From Hymenobacter piscis (GTDB lineage: Bacteria; Bacteroidota; Bacteroidia; Cytophagales; Hymenobacteraceae), in assembly GCF_018760735.1 (NCBI RefSeq), contig NZ_JAHHZN010000012.1:61267-125266 (forward strand): DNA of 64,000 nucleotides, read 5' to 3'. A program made the position numbers and the translations under genes. Below are positions 35,621 to 46,033 of this stretch, piece by piece (within the stretch, counting starts at the first letter, position 1; each line of letters starts with the position of its first letter). The notes beneath the pieces are model-generated. The model ran no database searches, had not been told where the DNA came from, and saw only the letters and a program-made list of their open reading frames with translations.

Positions 35621-37603
35621 TTGGCTGAACAACCTACCTATACCGAACCCTACGCCCTCGAAAAAGAGCTGCGCAAGGTGCAGGCCCTCATGAAGCTCGA
35701 GCAGCAGGAGGACTACGAGCAATTCAAAATCAAGAGCGCCCAGGCCAGCATTGCCGAGCGCCAGAAGCGGGGCCTGACCTGGTACCCGGTTAAAATCACG
35801 AAGGAAGACATTGGCTTCGGCGGCAAGCTCGTTATTGAGCTGGAGCGCCAGGGCGGCCAGGGCGGTCTGCACCTGTTTCAGGTGGGCAAGAACGCGGCCC
35901 TGTTCGGCAACATCCCCGGCCGCTCGGGCTCCGACCGGCCCACGCTCTCGGGCGTGATTACCAGCGTCAAGCGCAACAAAATCCTGCTCGCCACCACCAA
36001 GGAAGACCTTCCCGACTGGGTAGACGAGGGCAAGCTGGGCGTGGACCTGACCTTCGACGAGGTGAGCTACCGCGAGATGGAGTACGCCCTGGGCAAGGTG
36101 ATGGGCGCTTACGACTCCCGCCTGGCCGAGCTGCGCGACGTGCTGCTGGGCGCCAAACCGGCCCGATTCAAGCCGGAATCGGAAGCCACGCTCTACTACC
36201 CTTCGCCCCTCAACGAAAGCCAGCTCTCGGCCGTGCGCCACGTGCTGGCGGCCCAGGACGTGGCCATCATCCACGGCCCGCCCGGCACCGGCAAAACCAC
36301 TACCCTGGTGCAGGCCATCCTGGAAACCATCCGGCGCGAGCGGCGGGTGCTGGTGTGCGCGCCCAGCAATACGGCCGTGGATTTGCTGACCGAAAAGCTG
36401 GCCGAGCGCGGCGTGAACGTCATCCGGATGGGCAACCCCTCCCGGGTGTCGGACTTGCTGCTCCAGCACACGCTCGACGCCCAGATTATGAACCACAAGA
36501 GCTACGCCGAGCTGCGCAGCATGCGCCAGACGGCCGAGCAGTACCGCGAGCAGGCCGGCAAGTTCAAGCGCCACTTCGGCTGGGAGGAGCGCGAGCAGCG
36601 CCGGTTGCTCAAGCAGCAGGCCCACGATTTGCTCCAGGAGTCGGACCAGTTGGAGCGCTACATCACGGAGGACTTGCTGGAGCAGGTGCAGGTGATTACG
36701 TGCACGCTGGTGGGTGCCAGCAACCGCGCCATCCGCCACCTCACCTACGAAACCGTGTTCATCGACGAGGCCGCCCAGGCCCTGGAGCCGGGCTCCTGGA
36801 TTCCGATTTCCAAAGCCAACCGCGTGGTGCTGGCCGGCGACCACCAGCAGCTGCCACCCACCGTGAAGAGCGACAAAGCGGCCCGCGACGGCCTGCGCGA
36901 AACCCTGTTCGAGAAGTGCATCAAGCGCCAGCCCGCCACGGCCCGGATGCTGGAAGTGCAGTACCGCATGCACGAGCTGATTATGGAATTCAGCTCCCAG
37001 CAGTTCTACGACGGCCGCCTGGTGGCCGCCCCGGCCGTGGCCCACGCCGACCTGACCGCCTACGACCCGCGTTTCGCCCCCGACTTGGCCGTGGAGTTCC
37101 TGGATACGGCCGGCTTCGGCTTTCAGGAAATCACCATTGAGGAAAGCCGCTCCACGGCCAACCCCGAGGAGGCCGACCTGCTGCTCAAGCGCCTTTCGCA
37201 GCTGCTGGAGCCCTACGACCCCGCCGACCACGAGGACGACCTGCTCACCATCGGCGTCATTGCCCCCTACCGCGCCCAGATCAACTACCTCAAGGACGCC
37301 ATTGAGGAAAACGACGAGCTGGTGGGCCTGCTGGAGCACCGCATGCTGAGCGTGGGCACCGTGGACTCGTTCCAGGGCCAGGAGCGCGACATCATCGCCA
37401 TTAGCCTCACCCGCTCCAACACCCAGGCCGAAATCGGCTTTCTGAGCGACATCCGCCGCATGAACGTAGGCATGACCCGGGCCCGCCGCAAGCTCCTGCT
37501 CGTGGGCGACTCCAGCACCCTCGGCGCCCACCCCTTCTACAAGGCCTTCCTCGACTACGTGGAAAGCATCGGGGCCTACCGCACGGCCTGGGAGCTGCAG
37601 TAA
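35621..37603 (+). CDS. Upf1/IGHMBP2-like superfamily 1 helicase
   Basis: A 660-aa ATP-dependent DNA/RNA helicase. The N-terminal beta-barrel region (about 50-190) precedes the motor. Motifs in order: Walker A IIHGPPGTGKTTTLVQAI, Ia VCAPSNTAVDLL, II VFIDEAAQALEPG, III VVLAGDHQQLPPTVKS, IV LEVQYRMHELI, V VDSFQGQERDIIAISLTRSN and VI GMTRARRKLLLVGD. The frame is open to 35468 but overlaps the previous gene; the TTG at 35621 (LAEQPTYTEPYALEKEL) is the likeliest start because the extension looks non-coding. There is no ATG until well inside the protein. Function in the cell is unknown. Confidence 0.93.
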   Translation: MAEQPTYTEPYALEKELRKVQALMKLEQQEDYEQFKIKSAQASIAERQKRGLTWYPVKITKEDIGFGGKLVIELERQGGQGGLHLFQVGKNAALFGNIPGRSGSDRPTLSGVITSVKRNKILLATTKEDLPDWVDEGKLGVDLTFDEVSYREMEYALGKVMGAYDSRLAELRDVLLGAKPARFKPESEATLYYPSPLNESQLSAVRHVLAAQDVAIIHGPPGTGKTTTLVQAILETIRRERRVLVCAPSNTAVDLLTEKLAERGVNVIRMGNPSRVSDLLLQHTLDAQIMNHKSYAELRSMRQTAEQYREQAGKFKRHFGWEEREQRRLLKQQAHDLLQESDQLERYITEDLLEQVQVITCTLVGASNRAIRHLTYETVFIDEAAQALEPGSWIPISKANRVVLAGDHQQLPPTVKSDKAARDGLRETLFEKCIKRQPATARMLEVQYRMHELIMEFSSQQFYDGRLVAAPAVAHADLTAYDPRFAPDLAVEFLDTAGFGFQEITIEESRSTANPEEADLLLKRLSQLLEPYDPADHEDDLLTIGVIAPYRAQINYLKDAIEENDELVGLLEHRMLSVGTVDSFQGQERDIIAISLTRSNTQAEIGFLSDIRRMNVGMTRARRKLLLVGDSSTLGAHPFYKAFLDYVESIGAYRTAWELQ

Positions 37604-37605
37604 GG

Positions 37606-37804
37606 TGTTAGTTGCTCGTTGTTAGTTGCTCGTTGTTAGTTGCTCGTTGTCAGTTGCTCGTTGTCAGTTGCTCGTTGTCAGTTGCTCGTTGTCAGTTGCT
37701 CGTTGTCAGTTGCTCGTTGTCAGTTGTTCGTTGTCAGTTGTTCGTTGTCAGTTGTTAGAACGACACGAACAACTGACAACGAGCAACTGACAACTGACAA
37801 CTAA
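37606..37804. repeat. Tandem 14-mer array with inverted arm (GTTGTCAGTTGCTC family)
   Basis: About eleven tandem copies of a 14-bp unit (GTTRTCAGTTGYTC) run from 37606 to 37757, followed by an inverted arm 37767-37804 (CGAACAACTGACAACG...). The words are those of the palindrome found in alaS, ispG, 33814-33918 and 46636-46730, here expanded by slippage. The 285-bp gap holds no gene. Confidence 0.9.
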
Positions 37805-37888
37805 GTCCTGAAAATTACCGGCCTAATTCCGTAACTAGCCATCTCAAACCCATCCTTCATTTGCGGCGCACCCGCGCCCACCCCGCAT

Positions 37889-38404
37889 ATGACCCAGATC
37901 AGCGAAAACAAAGTCGTTACCATCACCTACGACCTGAGCGTAACCGACGAAAACCAAGAGAAAGTCCTCGTAGAATCGGCCGAGGAAGATGCGCCGATGG
38001 TATTCCTGTTCGGCCAGAGCGGCCTGCCCGACGAGTTTGAGCGCCAGCTCAGCGGCAAAAACCCCGGCGACTCGTTCACCTTCTCACTCACGCCCGAGCA
38101 GGCCTACGGCGAGTACGACGAGCAGGCCGTCGTCGAAATCCCGAAAAACGTGTTCGAAATCGACGGCCAGATTGACGGCGAAATGCTGCAGGTCGGCAAC
38201 TTCCTGCCCATGGCCGACAACCAGGGCCACCACATGCAGGGCAAAGTGCTCGAAATCGGCGACGCGGCCGTGAAAATGGACTTCAACCATCCCCTGGCCG
38301 GCATGGTCATGCACTTCGACGGCAAAGTAGCCGACGTGCGCGACGCCACCCAGGAAGAAATGGAGCACGGCCACGTCCACGGCGAAGGCGGCCACCAGCA
38401 CTAG
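37889..38404 (+). CDS. FKBP-type peptidyl-prolyl cis-trans isomerase, SlyD-like
   Basis: A 171-aa cytoplasmic prolyl isomerase and chaperone. The FKBP domain is split by the SlyD insert-in-flap domain: KVVTITYDLSVTDENQ, MVFLFGQSGLPDEFERQLSG, GDSFTFSLTPEQAYGEYDE, then the flap part VGNFLPMADNQGHHMQGKVL and the closing DFNHPLAGMVMHFDGKVADV. The tail EEMEHGHVHGEGGHQH is His-rich and could bind nickel, as in SlyD. A strong terminator follows 22 bp after the stop. Confidence 0.94.
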   Translation: MTQISENKVVTITYDLSVTDENQEKVLVESAEEDAPMVFLFGQSGLPDEFERQLSGKNPGDSFTFSLTPEQAYGEYDEQAVVEIPKNVFEIDGQIDGEMLQVGNFLPMADNQGHHMQGKVLEIGDAAVKMDFNHPLAGMVMHFDGKVADVRDATQEEMEHGHVHGEGGHQH

Positions 38405-38426
38405 TCTTTTCAGGCTTATTGGCAAT

Positions 38427-38455
38427 AAAAACGGGGCTTCACGGCCCCGTTTTTT
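38427..38455 (+). terminator. Rho-independent terminator of the SlyD-like gene
   Basis: Stem ACGGGGC (38431-38437) and GCCCCGT (38444-38450) with loop TTCACG, flanked by AAAA and TTTTTT. Confidence 0.9.
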
Positions 38456-38468
38456 GTCAGTATTTTGA

Positions 38469-38948
38469 CCTCTATTTTTAGCTAGCCTATTTTGTAGGGA
38501 AGCTTACAACATTTCAGCAGGCTTAAAAATAACAGTAGGACTTGAAGGTAAAATTAGATTTGGACATACTAACGTTCCAAACAAAAAACCTTCACAAAAA
38601 AACCCGTTAGGCAATCAATATGAAGATTTTTTTATTATTCGCAGATATAATTTATTTAATATTGTTAATAAACTATATTTTATACAAATATCTTTCAGGA
38701 ATTATTTCCATTTTTATACCGGAAAACGTGCTTGATCTATTGAATGTGCAAAGCAAATTTATTTTAAGTTTACCAATATTTAAGATATCAATTGCTATAA
38801 TCGTTGTCAATATAATAGCTTGGTTTTTTGCGGAATTCTATAATTATTGAGAATAGTGTAATACCTTTATAGCTGTTTCGTGAACAGTGTGCACGTCTGA
38901 TGTAGGGATTCGGGCTTCCCTATAAAGTAGGCCAGCTAAAAATAGAGG
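38469..38948. mobile_element. 480-bp AT-rich element with 35-bp terminal inverted repeats (MITE-like, cargo-bearing)
   Basis: Terminal inverted repeats 38469-38503 and 38914-38948 match at 32 of 35 positions (outer CCTCTATTTTTAGCT, inner TAGGGAAGC). The interior is strikingly AT-rich compared with the GC-rich flanks and encodes a small membrane protein but no transposase. The inner 23 nt of the right repeat (38913-38935) match 63854-63876 at 19 of 23 positions, all four differences being transitions. No target-site duplication was recognised. The right repeat overlaps the last codons of the ACP phosphodiesterase-like gene. Confidence 0.75.
38620..38850 (+). CDS. Small two-span membrane protein, cargo of the AT-rich element
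   Basis: A 76-aa very hydrophobic protein with two or three membrane segments (IFLLFADIIYLILLINYILY, then GIISIFIPENVL, then ISIAIIVVNIIAWFFAEFYN). Codon use is extremely AT-rich, unlike every neighbour, which points to recent acquisition. It lies wholly inside the 38469-38948 element. A different upstream frame (38509-38721) encodes a peptide with GLEGKIRFGHTNVPNKKPSQ that may be the remnant of a preceding gene; a small membrane gene overlapping such a tail would fit a toxin/immunity remnant, but this is speculative. Confidence 0.55.
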   Translation: MKIFLLFADIIYLILLINYILYKYLSGIISIFIPENVLDLLNVQSKFILSLPIFKISIAIIVVNIIAWFFAEFYNY

Positions 38949-39556
38949 GCGCTTATGCAAATGTCCTCCACCCCCGCCCGTAGTTCCGGCCAGAACTCCT
39001 GAAAATCGGCCTCGTAGGCCGGCAGCTCCGCCAGAAACGCGGCGCCGCCGGTGGCCAGCACTCCGGCGGCGGGCACGCGGCGGCTCAAACCCAGCAGGGC
39101 GCGGTGCAGACCTTCGGGGTGGGCGTAGCCGGTTAGCCAGTCGTGCTGGCGCATGTAGTGCAGCATTTCCTGCAAACGTCCGGGCAGCTCGTGGCGGCGC
39201 TCGTGGAGCAGCTGGTACTGGCGCCGGGCAAACTGCGGGAGCGGCTCCTGGGGGTGATGCTGCGCGAAGTCGCGGGCCAGCAGATGGTCGTAGCCCATGT
39301 CCGAGACCACGCCGGCCCACTTGCCCAGTCCTGCTTCGCGCAGGCGGGCGGTGGTGCGGCGCACGACGGGGTGGGCATCCGTAAAGGAGTCGATGAAGCG
39401 GTGGAGCCGGATGCCGCGCTGCACCGCTTCGGGATAGGCCAGCAGCCCGGCCCGGCCGCGCACGGCCTCGGCCGCGAAGTTGCCCACCACGATATCGGCG
39501 TAGTCGGGGGTGGTGGCGGGGGCGCCGGAGAGCAGCAGGTGGGCCAGAAAGTTCAT
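38936..39556 (-). CDS. Acyl-carrier-protein phosphodiesterase-like protein
   Basis: A 206-aa protein of the AcpH family, whose founding member removes the phosphopantetheine arm from ACP. The start MNFLAHLLLSGA, DIVVGNFAAEAVRG, the HD-like segment GIRLHRFIDSFTDAHPVVRR and MGYDHLLARDFAQH are family hallmarks; the His/Asp residues are in place. The ATG at 39556 is strongly supported by MNFLAH. The last four codons (ALYF and the stop) lie inside the terminal repeat of the AT-rich element, so the C-terminus was probably rewritten by its insertion. Confidence 0.87.
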   Translation of the reverse strand: MNFLAHLLLSGAPATTPDYADIVVGNFAAEAVRGRAGLLAYPEAVQRGIRLHRFIDSFTDAHPVVRRTTARLREAGLGKWAGVVSDMGYDHLLARDFAQHHPQEPLPQFARRQYQLLHERRHELPGRLQEMLHYMRQHDWLTGYAHPEGLHRALLGLSRRVPAAGVLATGGAAFLAELPAYEADFQEFWPELRAGVEDICISALYF

Positions 39557-39709
39557 GCGGAGCGGAAGATACGGCAAGGGGGCGGCGGAATGGCCGCGCG
39601 AAGCCAACCCGCAGCCGGGGCCAACCGTACAGATAGGCGGCCCGCGGGTCCAACCCCGGCCCCCGGGCAATAGTTTTTCGCCCCGATTCTTTCCAAAACA
39701 TCCCAACCC

Positions 39710-40222
39710 ATGTCGAATCAAACCACCGTCACCCACGACCTGTCCAAGCTGCTCGATAAAATCAAGGACGTGCGCATTGCCATGCTCACCACCCAGGACA
39801 ACGATGGCAGCCTGCGCAGCCGCCCCATGTACACCCAGAAGCCCGACGGCAGCAGCGCCCTGGTGTTCCTGACCGACAAGGACTCGGCCAAGGTGTACGA
39901 AGTGAAAAAAGACGGCCACGTGAACCTGAGCTACGCCAACCCCGACGATAACGTGTACGTCTCGGTTTCGGGCCGGGCCAACGCCTACCGCGACCAGGCC
40001 GAAATCGACCAGCTCTGGAGTGAGCCCCTGCGCGCCTGGTTCCCCAAGGGCAAAGACGACGAGAGCATCTACATCCTGAAGGTAGAAATCGACAAAGGCG
40101 AGTACTGGGATACGCCCAGCAGCCTCATTACCCAGGCCTACGCCTACGTGCGCGCCCTGGCCACCGGCGAGCGGAGCACCTCCGACGACGTGAACGAGCA
40201 CGCCAAAGTGGAAGTGAAATAG
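39710..40222 (+). CDS. Pyridoxamine-5'-phosphate-oxidase-like (general stress protein 26) FMN-binding protein
   Basis: A 170-aa split-barrel flavoprotein. The core RIAMLTTQDNDGSLRSRPMY, ALVFLTDKDSAKVYEVKKDG, HVNLSYANPDDNVYVSVSGR and DDESIYILKVEIDKGEYWD matches the bacterial GSP26 subgroup of FMN-binding proteins. True PdxH activity is unlikely because the PLP-site tail is missing. A terminator follows. It is divergent from the AcpH-like gene. Confidence 0.9.
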   Translation: MSNQTTVTHDLSKLLDKIKDVRIAMLTTQDNDGSLRSRPMYTQKPDGSSALVFLTDKDSAKVYEVKKDGHVNLSYANPDDNVYVSVSGRANAYRDQAEIDQLWSEPLRAWFPKGKDDESIYILKVEIDKGEYWDTPSSLITQAYAYVRALATGERSTSDDVNEHAKVEVK

Positions 40223-40244
40223 ACTTCGCTTACTGAATAGGAGA

Positions 40245-40276
40245 AAGGTCCGGAAGCAATTCCGGGCCTTTTTTGT
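40245..40276 (+). terminator. Rho-independent terminator after the FMN-binding gene
   Basis: Stem AAGGTCCGGA (40245-40254) pairs with TCCGGGCCTT (40261-40270, one G-U), followed by a run of T. Confidence 0.88.
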
Positions 40277-40364
40277 TGTTTTGACGATATACCTAGCGCT
40301 AGAAAACCAGCCCCTGCTTTCCAAGGTGGGGAACCAGTTTTTTAGCTTTAACTTCCTTCCCGTT

Positions 40365-41054
40365 TTGCCTCTTACCACCCTTTCCATCCTCACCCTCCGG
40401 CCCGACCAGCGCCGTTGGGGCTTTGCGCAGATGGGCACGGCCCAACGGCCCTTGCAGCGCGTGCCGGGCCTGCGGTTTCAGAAGCTGCTGGGCAGCGGGG
40501 CGGGCGGCTTCGGAGCGTTGCCCAACCTGAGGCGGTACGGCTTTATGGCCGTCTGGGACGACGAGGCAGCGGCCCAGGCCTTCTTCGACGGGCACCCGCT
40601 CTGGCAGCAGTACCGGCAGCGCACCACGGCCCTCTGGACGGCCCGGCTGGCACCCATCAAGGCCCACGGCCTCTGGGACGGCCAAACCCCCTTCGATTAC
40701 GCCACCGAGCCCTCCGCCCCCGATGAGCCGGTGCTGGTGCTGACGCGGGCCTCCATCCGGCTGCTGAAAACGCCGCGGTTCTGGCGCTACGTGGCCCCGG
40801 TAAGCGCCACCATTGCCGACGCGCCGGGCGTGCGCGCCGCCATCGGGCTGGGCGAGCTGCCGGTGGTGCGCCAGGCCACGGTGAGCCTCTGGGAGTCGGC
40901 CCGGGCCATGCAGGACTACGCTTACCGCAGCGAGAAACACAAGGAAGTTATCCGGCTGACGCGTCAGGAAGACTGGTACGGCGAGGAGCTGTTCGCCCGG
41001 TTCCGGGTGCTGGGCACCGAGGGGGTTTGGGACGGGCGCAACCCGCTGGGCTGA
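40365..41054 (+). CDS. Spheroidene monooxygenase (CrtA)-like protein
   Basis: A 229-aa protein of the CrtA family, haem enzymes that add keto groups to carotenoids. Visible family features are LSILTLRPDQRRWGFAQMG, VPGLRFQKLLGSGAGGFGALPNLRRYGFMAVWDD, SIRLLKTPRFWRYVAPVSA and the closing LFARFRVLGTEGVWDGRNPL. No ATG lies near the 5' end. A TTG at 40365 gives the usual length; a TTG at 40281 would start 5 bp after the upstream terminator. No other carotenoid gene is in the window. Confidence 0.82.
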   Translation: MPLTTLSILTLRPDQRRWGFAQMGTAQRPLQRVPGLRFQKLLGSGAGGFGALPNLRRYGFMAVWDDEAAAQAFFDGHPLWQQYRQRTTALWTARLAPIKAHGLWDGQTPFDYATEPSAPDEPVLVLTRASIRLLKTPRFWRYVAPVSATIADAPGVRAAIGLGELPVVRQATVSLWESARAMQDYAYRSEKHKEVIRLTRQEDWYGEELFARFRVLGTEGVWDGRNPLG

Positions 41055-41178
41055 GTTCTGCTGCTACGCCGGCGGGGCGGCAGGCGCAGATTTTCGGTTG
41101 AAGCCGGGCAAAAAGGGCCGGTCAGCCCCTGTTTTTCCGTAATTTCGCCCGTTCCGATTCACCGTACCCCCTCTGCCC

Positions 41179-44199
<3,021 letters not shown>

Positions 44200-44235
44200 T
44201 TTTAGCTGTTCGCTGATGGCTGTTAGTTATTAGCG

Positions 44236-44270
44236 AAAAAGGCCCGCCGGATTCGTCCGGCGGGCCTTTT
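44236..44270 (+). terminator. Rho-independent terminator of leuS
   Basis: GGCCCGCCGG (44241-44250) pairs with CCGGCGGGCC (44257-44266) and is flanked by AAAAA and TTTT. Confidence 0.92.
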
Positions 44271-44274
44271 CATT

Positions 44275-44372
44275 TGTCATCCTGAGCGGAGCGAAGGACC
44301 TTATCACGTCCGCGCTTCTACCGAACGACTCGTGCTGACGTGATAAGGTCCTTCGCTCCGCTCAGGATGACA
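44275..44372. repeat. Perfect 34-bp inverted repeat, GTCATCCTGAGCGGAGC family
   Basis: Arms 44275-44308 and 44339-44372 (TGTCATCCTGAGCGGAGC... and complement) are exact reverse complements. Other copies are at 19986-20086 and 53906-54017. The right arm ends 6 bp before the stop codon of the SDR gene. Confidence 0.92.
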
Positions 44373-44378
44373 GATATG

Positions 44379-45029
44379 CTAATACGCCGCCGTGAACCGC
44401 TGGCGGCTGTGTTTGGGCTGCTCTACTTCGTCGAGGACCACGACGGCCAGGTCTTCGCCCGAGAGGATGCTGCGGCCTTCGGCGTTAAACACCGGGCTTT
44501 CGGTGCCGAGGCGGTAGTGGCCGGTGCGGCCGGTGTCGATGCCGGGGTGCATTTCGATGGCGGGGCTCAGGAACGTCCAGTCGAGGGTGTCGTTAGCTTT
44601 CAGCTCGTTGTGGTAGTCGCGGGCGGCCTGGGCACCGGGCTTGATGTCGGCGGGGAAGTCCGGGCCATCAACCAGCTGCTGGCCGTTGAGGTAGAGGCTG
44701 CCGGCCCCGCCGATGGCCACCAGCCGCGCCACGCCCGACTGCACGGTGGCCGCTTCGATGGCGCGGGCGCCTTCCAGGAAGTCGTGGTAGAGGTTGGGGT
44801 TGGTCCAGCCGGCGCTGAAGGCGTTGATGACCACGTCGTGGCCGGCCAGCTGGCGGGCGGTTTCCTCGACGTAGGTTACGTCGCCGGTTACTACGGTCAG
44901 GAGGTCGGAGGTCTGGGTGAGCTTGGCGGGGTCGCGCACGAGGGCGGTTACGTGGTGGCCGCGCTGCAGGGCTTCGGCCAGGATGCGGGAGCCAACAAAG
45001 CCAGTGGCACCAATGAGGGCAATTTTCAT
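44379..45029 (-). CDS. NAD(P)-binding SDR-like protein controlled by the neighbouring Rrf2 regulator
   Basis: A 216-aa atypical short-chain dehydrogenase (NAD(P)H-binding, YwnB-like). The Rossmann start is [20 protein letters not shown], followed by [33 protein letters not shown] and [25 protein letters not shown] and the C-terminal [10 protein letters not shown] follow. The ATG at 45029 begins the glycine motif. A TGTAAC-N7-GTTACA operator is centred about 48 bp upstream, identical in its half-sites to the one before the adjacent Rrf2 gene. In Bacillus the ywnA/ywnB pair is a related regulator/oxidoreductase arrangement. Confidence 0.9.
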   Translation of the reverse strand: MKIALIGATGFVGSRILAEALQRGHHVTALVRDPAKLTQTSDLLTVVTGDVTYVEETARQLAGHDVVINAFSAGWTNPNLYHDFLEGARAIEAATVQSGVARLVAIGGAGSLYLNGQQLVDGPDFPADIKPGAQAARDYHNELKANDTLDWTFLSPAIEMHPGIDTGRTGHYRLGTESPVFNAEGRSILSGEDLAVVVLDEVEQPKHSRQRFTAAY

Positions 45030-45067
45030 GGACGTAAAGGGTAAAGTGAAGAGAAAAAGAAACACGC

Positions 45068-45086
45068 TGTAACCAATACAGTTACA
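45068..45086. promoter_or_regulatory. Rrf2 operator TGTAAC-N7-GTTACA upstream of the SDR gene
   Basis: A perfect 6-7-6 inverted repeat (TGTAAC CAATACA GTTACA). The same half-sites and spacing occur at 45613-45631 before the Rrf2 gene, which strongly suggests both bind the same regulator. It begins 39 bp upstream of the SDR ATG. Confidence 0.82.
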
Positions 45087-45104
45087 ATCAGGCGCAAAAA
45101 AAGG

Positions 45105-45545
45105 TCAGGAAATAAGGGCTTTGGCTGCAATGTCGGTGGTGACCTGCTGCAGGGTGGTGTGGGCCAGCACCTGCTCCAGGGCCGTCTGGGCGCGCTGCAG
45201 CGTATCATCCAGCGCCGACTGGATGTGGCGGCCCACCAGGCAGGCCGGGTTGGGCTTGTCGTGCACGCTGAACAGCTGGCCTTCCTCCACCACTTCCACG
45301 GCGCGGTACACCTCCAGCAGCGTGATGTTAGCCGGCTGGCGCGTCAGGAACGTGCCGCCCGAGGCCGGCCGCACTTCCACCAGCCCGGCCTTCTTGAGCT
45401 GCCCCAGAATCCGCCGAATTACCACCGGATTGGTGTTCACGCTGCCCGCCATGCGCTCCGACGTCAGCGGCACGCCCTCCTGCTCCGGCAGCGCCAGCAG
45501 AGAAAGCACATGGACGGCGACGGAAAAGCGGCTGCTGATCTGCAT
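45105..45545 (-). CDS. Rrf2-family transcriptional regulator
   Basis: A 146-aa DNA-binding regulator. It begins MQISSRFSVAVHVLSLLALP, followed by the winged-helix signature VPLTSERMAGSVNTNPVVIRRILGQLKKAGLVEVR and the wing GGTFLTRQPANITLLEVYRAVE. There is a single Cys (near NPACLVGRHIQSA) where Fe-S members of the family have three, so an Fe-S cluster like that of NsrR/IscR is unlikely; a redox-active single Cys is possible. An operator and a -7 box overlap its promoter, implying autoregulation, and the second operator implies control of the downstream SDR gene. Confidence 0.92.
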   Translation of the reverse strand: MQISSRFSVAVHVLSLLALPEQEGVPLTSERMAGSVNTNPVVIRRILGQLKKAGLVEVRPASGGTFLTRQPANITLLEVYRAVEVVEEGQLFSVHDKPNPACLVGRHIQSALDDTLQRAQTALEQVLAHTTLQQVTTDIAAKALIS

Positions 45546-45600
45546 AATCTGGGCGAAGAAATCCTGGCGGCACGGCCGTGACTGCCGGCACTCGGTGCGA

Positions 45601-45608
45601 CAAAGGTA
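45601..45608 (-). promoter_or_regulatory. Bacteroidota -7 box (TACCTTTG) of the Rrf2 gene
   Basis: Reads TACCTTTG on the minus strand. The operator at 45613-45631 lies directly upstream, in the -12 to -30 spacer, so a bound regulator would block RNA polymerase. Confidence 0.65.
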
Positions 45609-45612
45609 GCAG

Positions 45613-45631
45613 TGTAACTACAGTTGTTACA
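45613..45631. promoter_or_regulatory. Rrf2 operator TGTAAC-N7-GTTACA upstream of the Rrf2 gene
   Basis: A perfect 6-7-6 inverted repeat (TGTAAC TACAGTT GTTACA) with the same half-sites as 45068-45086 but a different spacer sequence, as expected for a dimeric repressor site. Confidence 0.82.
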
Positions 45632-45640
45632 ACCCGGTTC

Positions 45641-45665
45641 AAAAAGAAAGCGGCTGAAGCCGCTT
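45641..45665 (-). terminator. Rho-independent terminator of the toxin-antitoxin operon
   Basis: On the minus strand AAGCGGCT, loop TC, AGCCGCTT is followed by TCTTTTT. It lies 36 bp beyond the toxin stop and insulates the Rrf2 promoter. A second short hairpin (AGCTGCTTGCTGCAAGCAGC, 45668-45687) sits in between. Confidence 0.75.
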
Positions 45666-45700
45666 ATAGCTGCTTGCTGCAAGCAGCCGCCCGGCCGGGG

Positions 45701-46033
45701 CTACAGCAATCCATTATCTCGCAGCAGCTCATCCCGCTCGTTATCCGACACAGAGTCATGCGCTGACTTATCGTAAATCGTCAGCAGATACACGCGTTGA
45801 CCTACCACTTTCACGCAGGTAATGACGCGGGCCCCACCGCTTTTACCCTTGTTTTTGGCCGCAATGGCCATGCGCACCTTGTAACAGTCGCGACCCAGCG
45901 GAGTACCGGCAGTGGGGTTCAGTTCCAGCTGGTCGAGCAAAGCGCTAAAATCACCCCGGATGGAGGAATACCGCTTCCCCAACTTCTTCAGCCGCCGCTG
46001 AAATCCTTCCGAAACAATGATTTCAAAGCTCAT
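45701..46033 (-). CDS. RelE/ParE-type toxin
   Basis: A 110-aa protein with the RelE/ParE fold pattern: FEIIVSEGFQRRLKKLGKRY, an internal helix (FSALLDQLELNPTAGTPLG), RDCYKVRMAIAAKNKGKSGG, ARVITCVKVVGQRVYLLTIYDKS and a C-terminal helix. The TAGTPLGxxCYKxRMAI segment is typical of this group, which cleaves mRNA at the ribosome or poisons gyrase. Its ATG overlaps the end of the antitoxin gene by 11 bp, so translation is coupled. Confidence 0.85.
   Translation of the reverse strand: MSFEIIVSEGFQRRLKKLGKRYSSIRGDFSALLDQLELNPTAGTPLGRDCYKVRMAIAAKNKGKSGGARVITCVKVVGQRVYLLTIYDKSAHDSVSDNERDELLRDNGLL

Noticed and set aside
35516..37531. 671-codon frame opposite the helicase gene
   Set aside because: Antisense shadow of a gene with all helicase motifs.
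37606..37804. CRISPR array
   Set aside because: The repeats are 14 bp and contiguous without unique spacers, and no cas genes are present.
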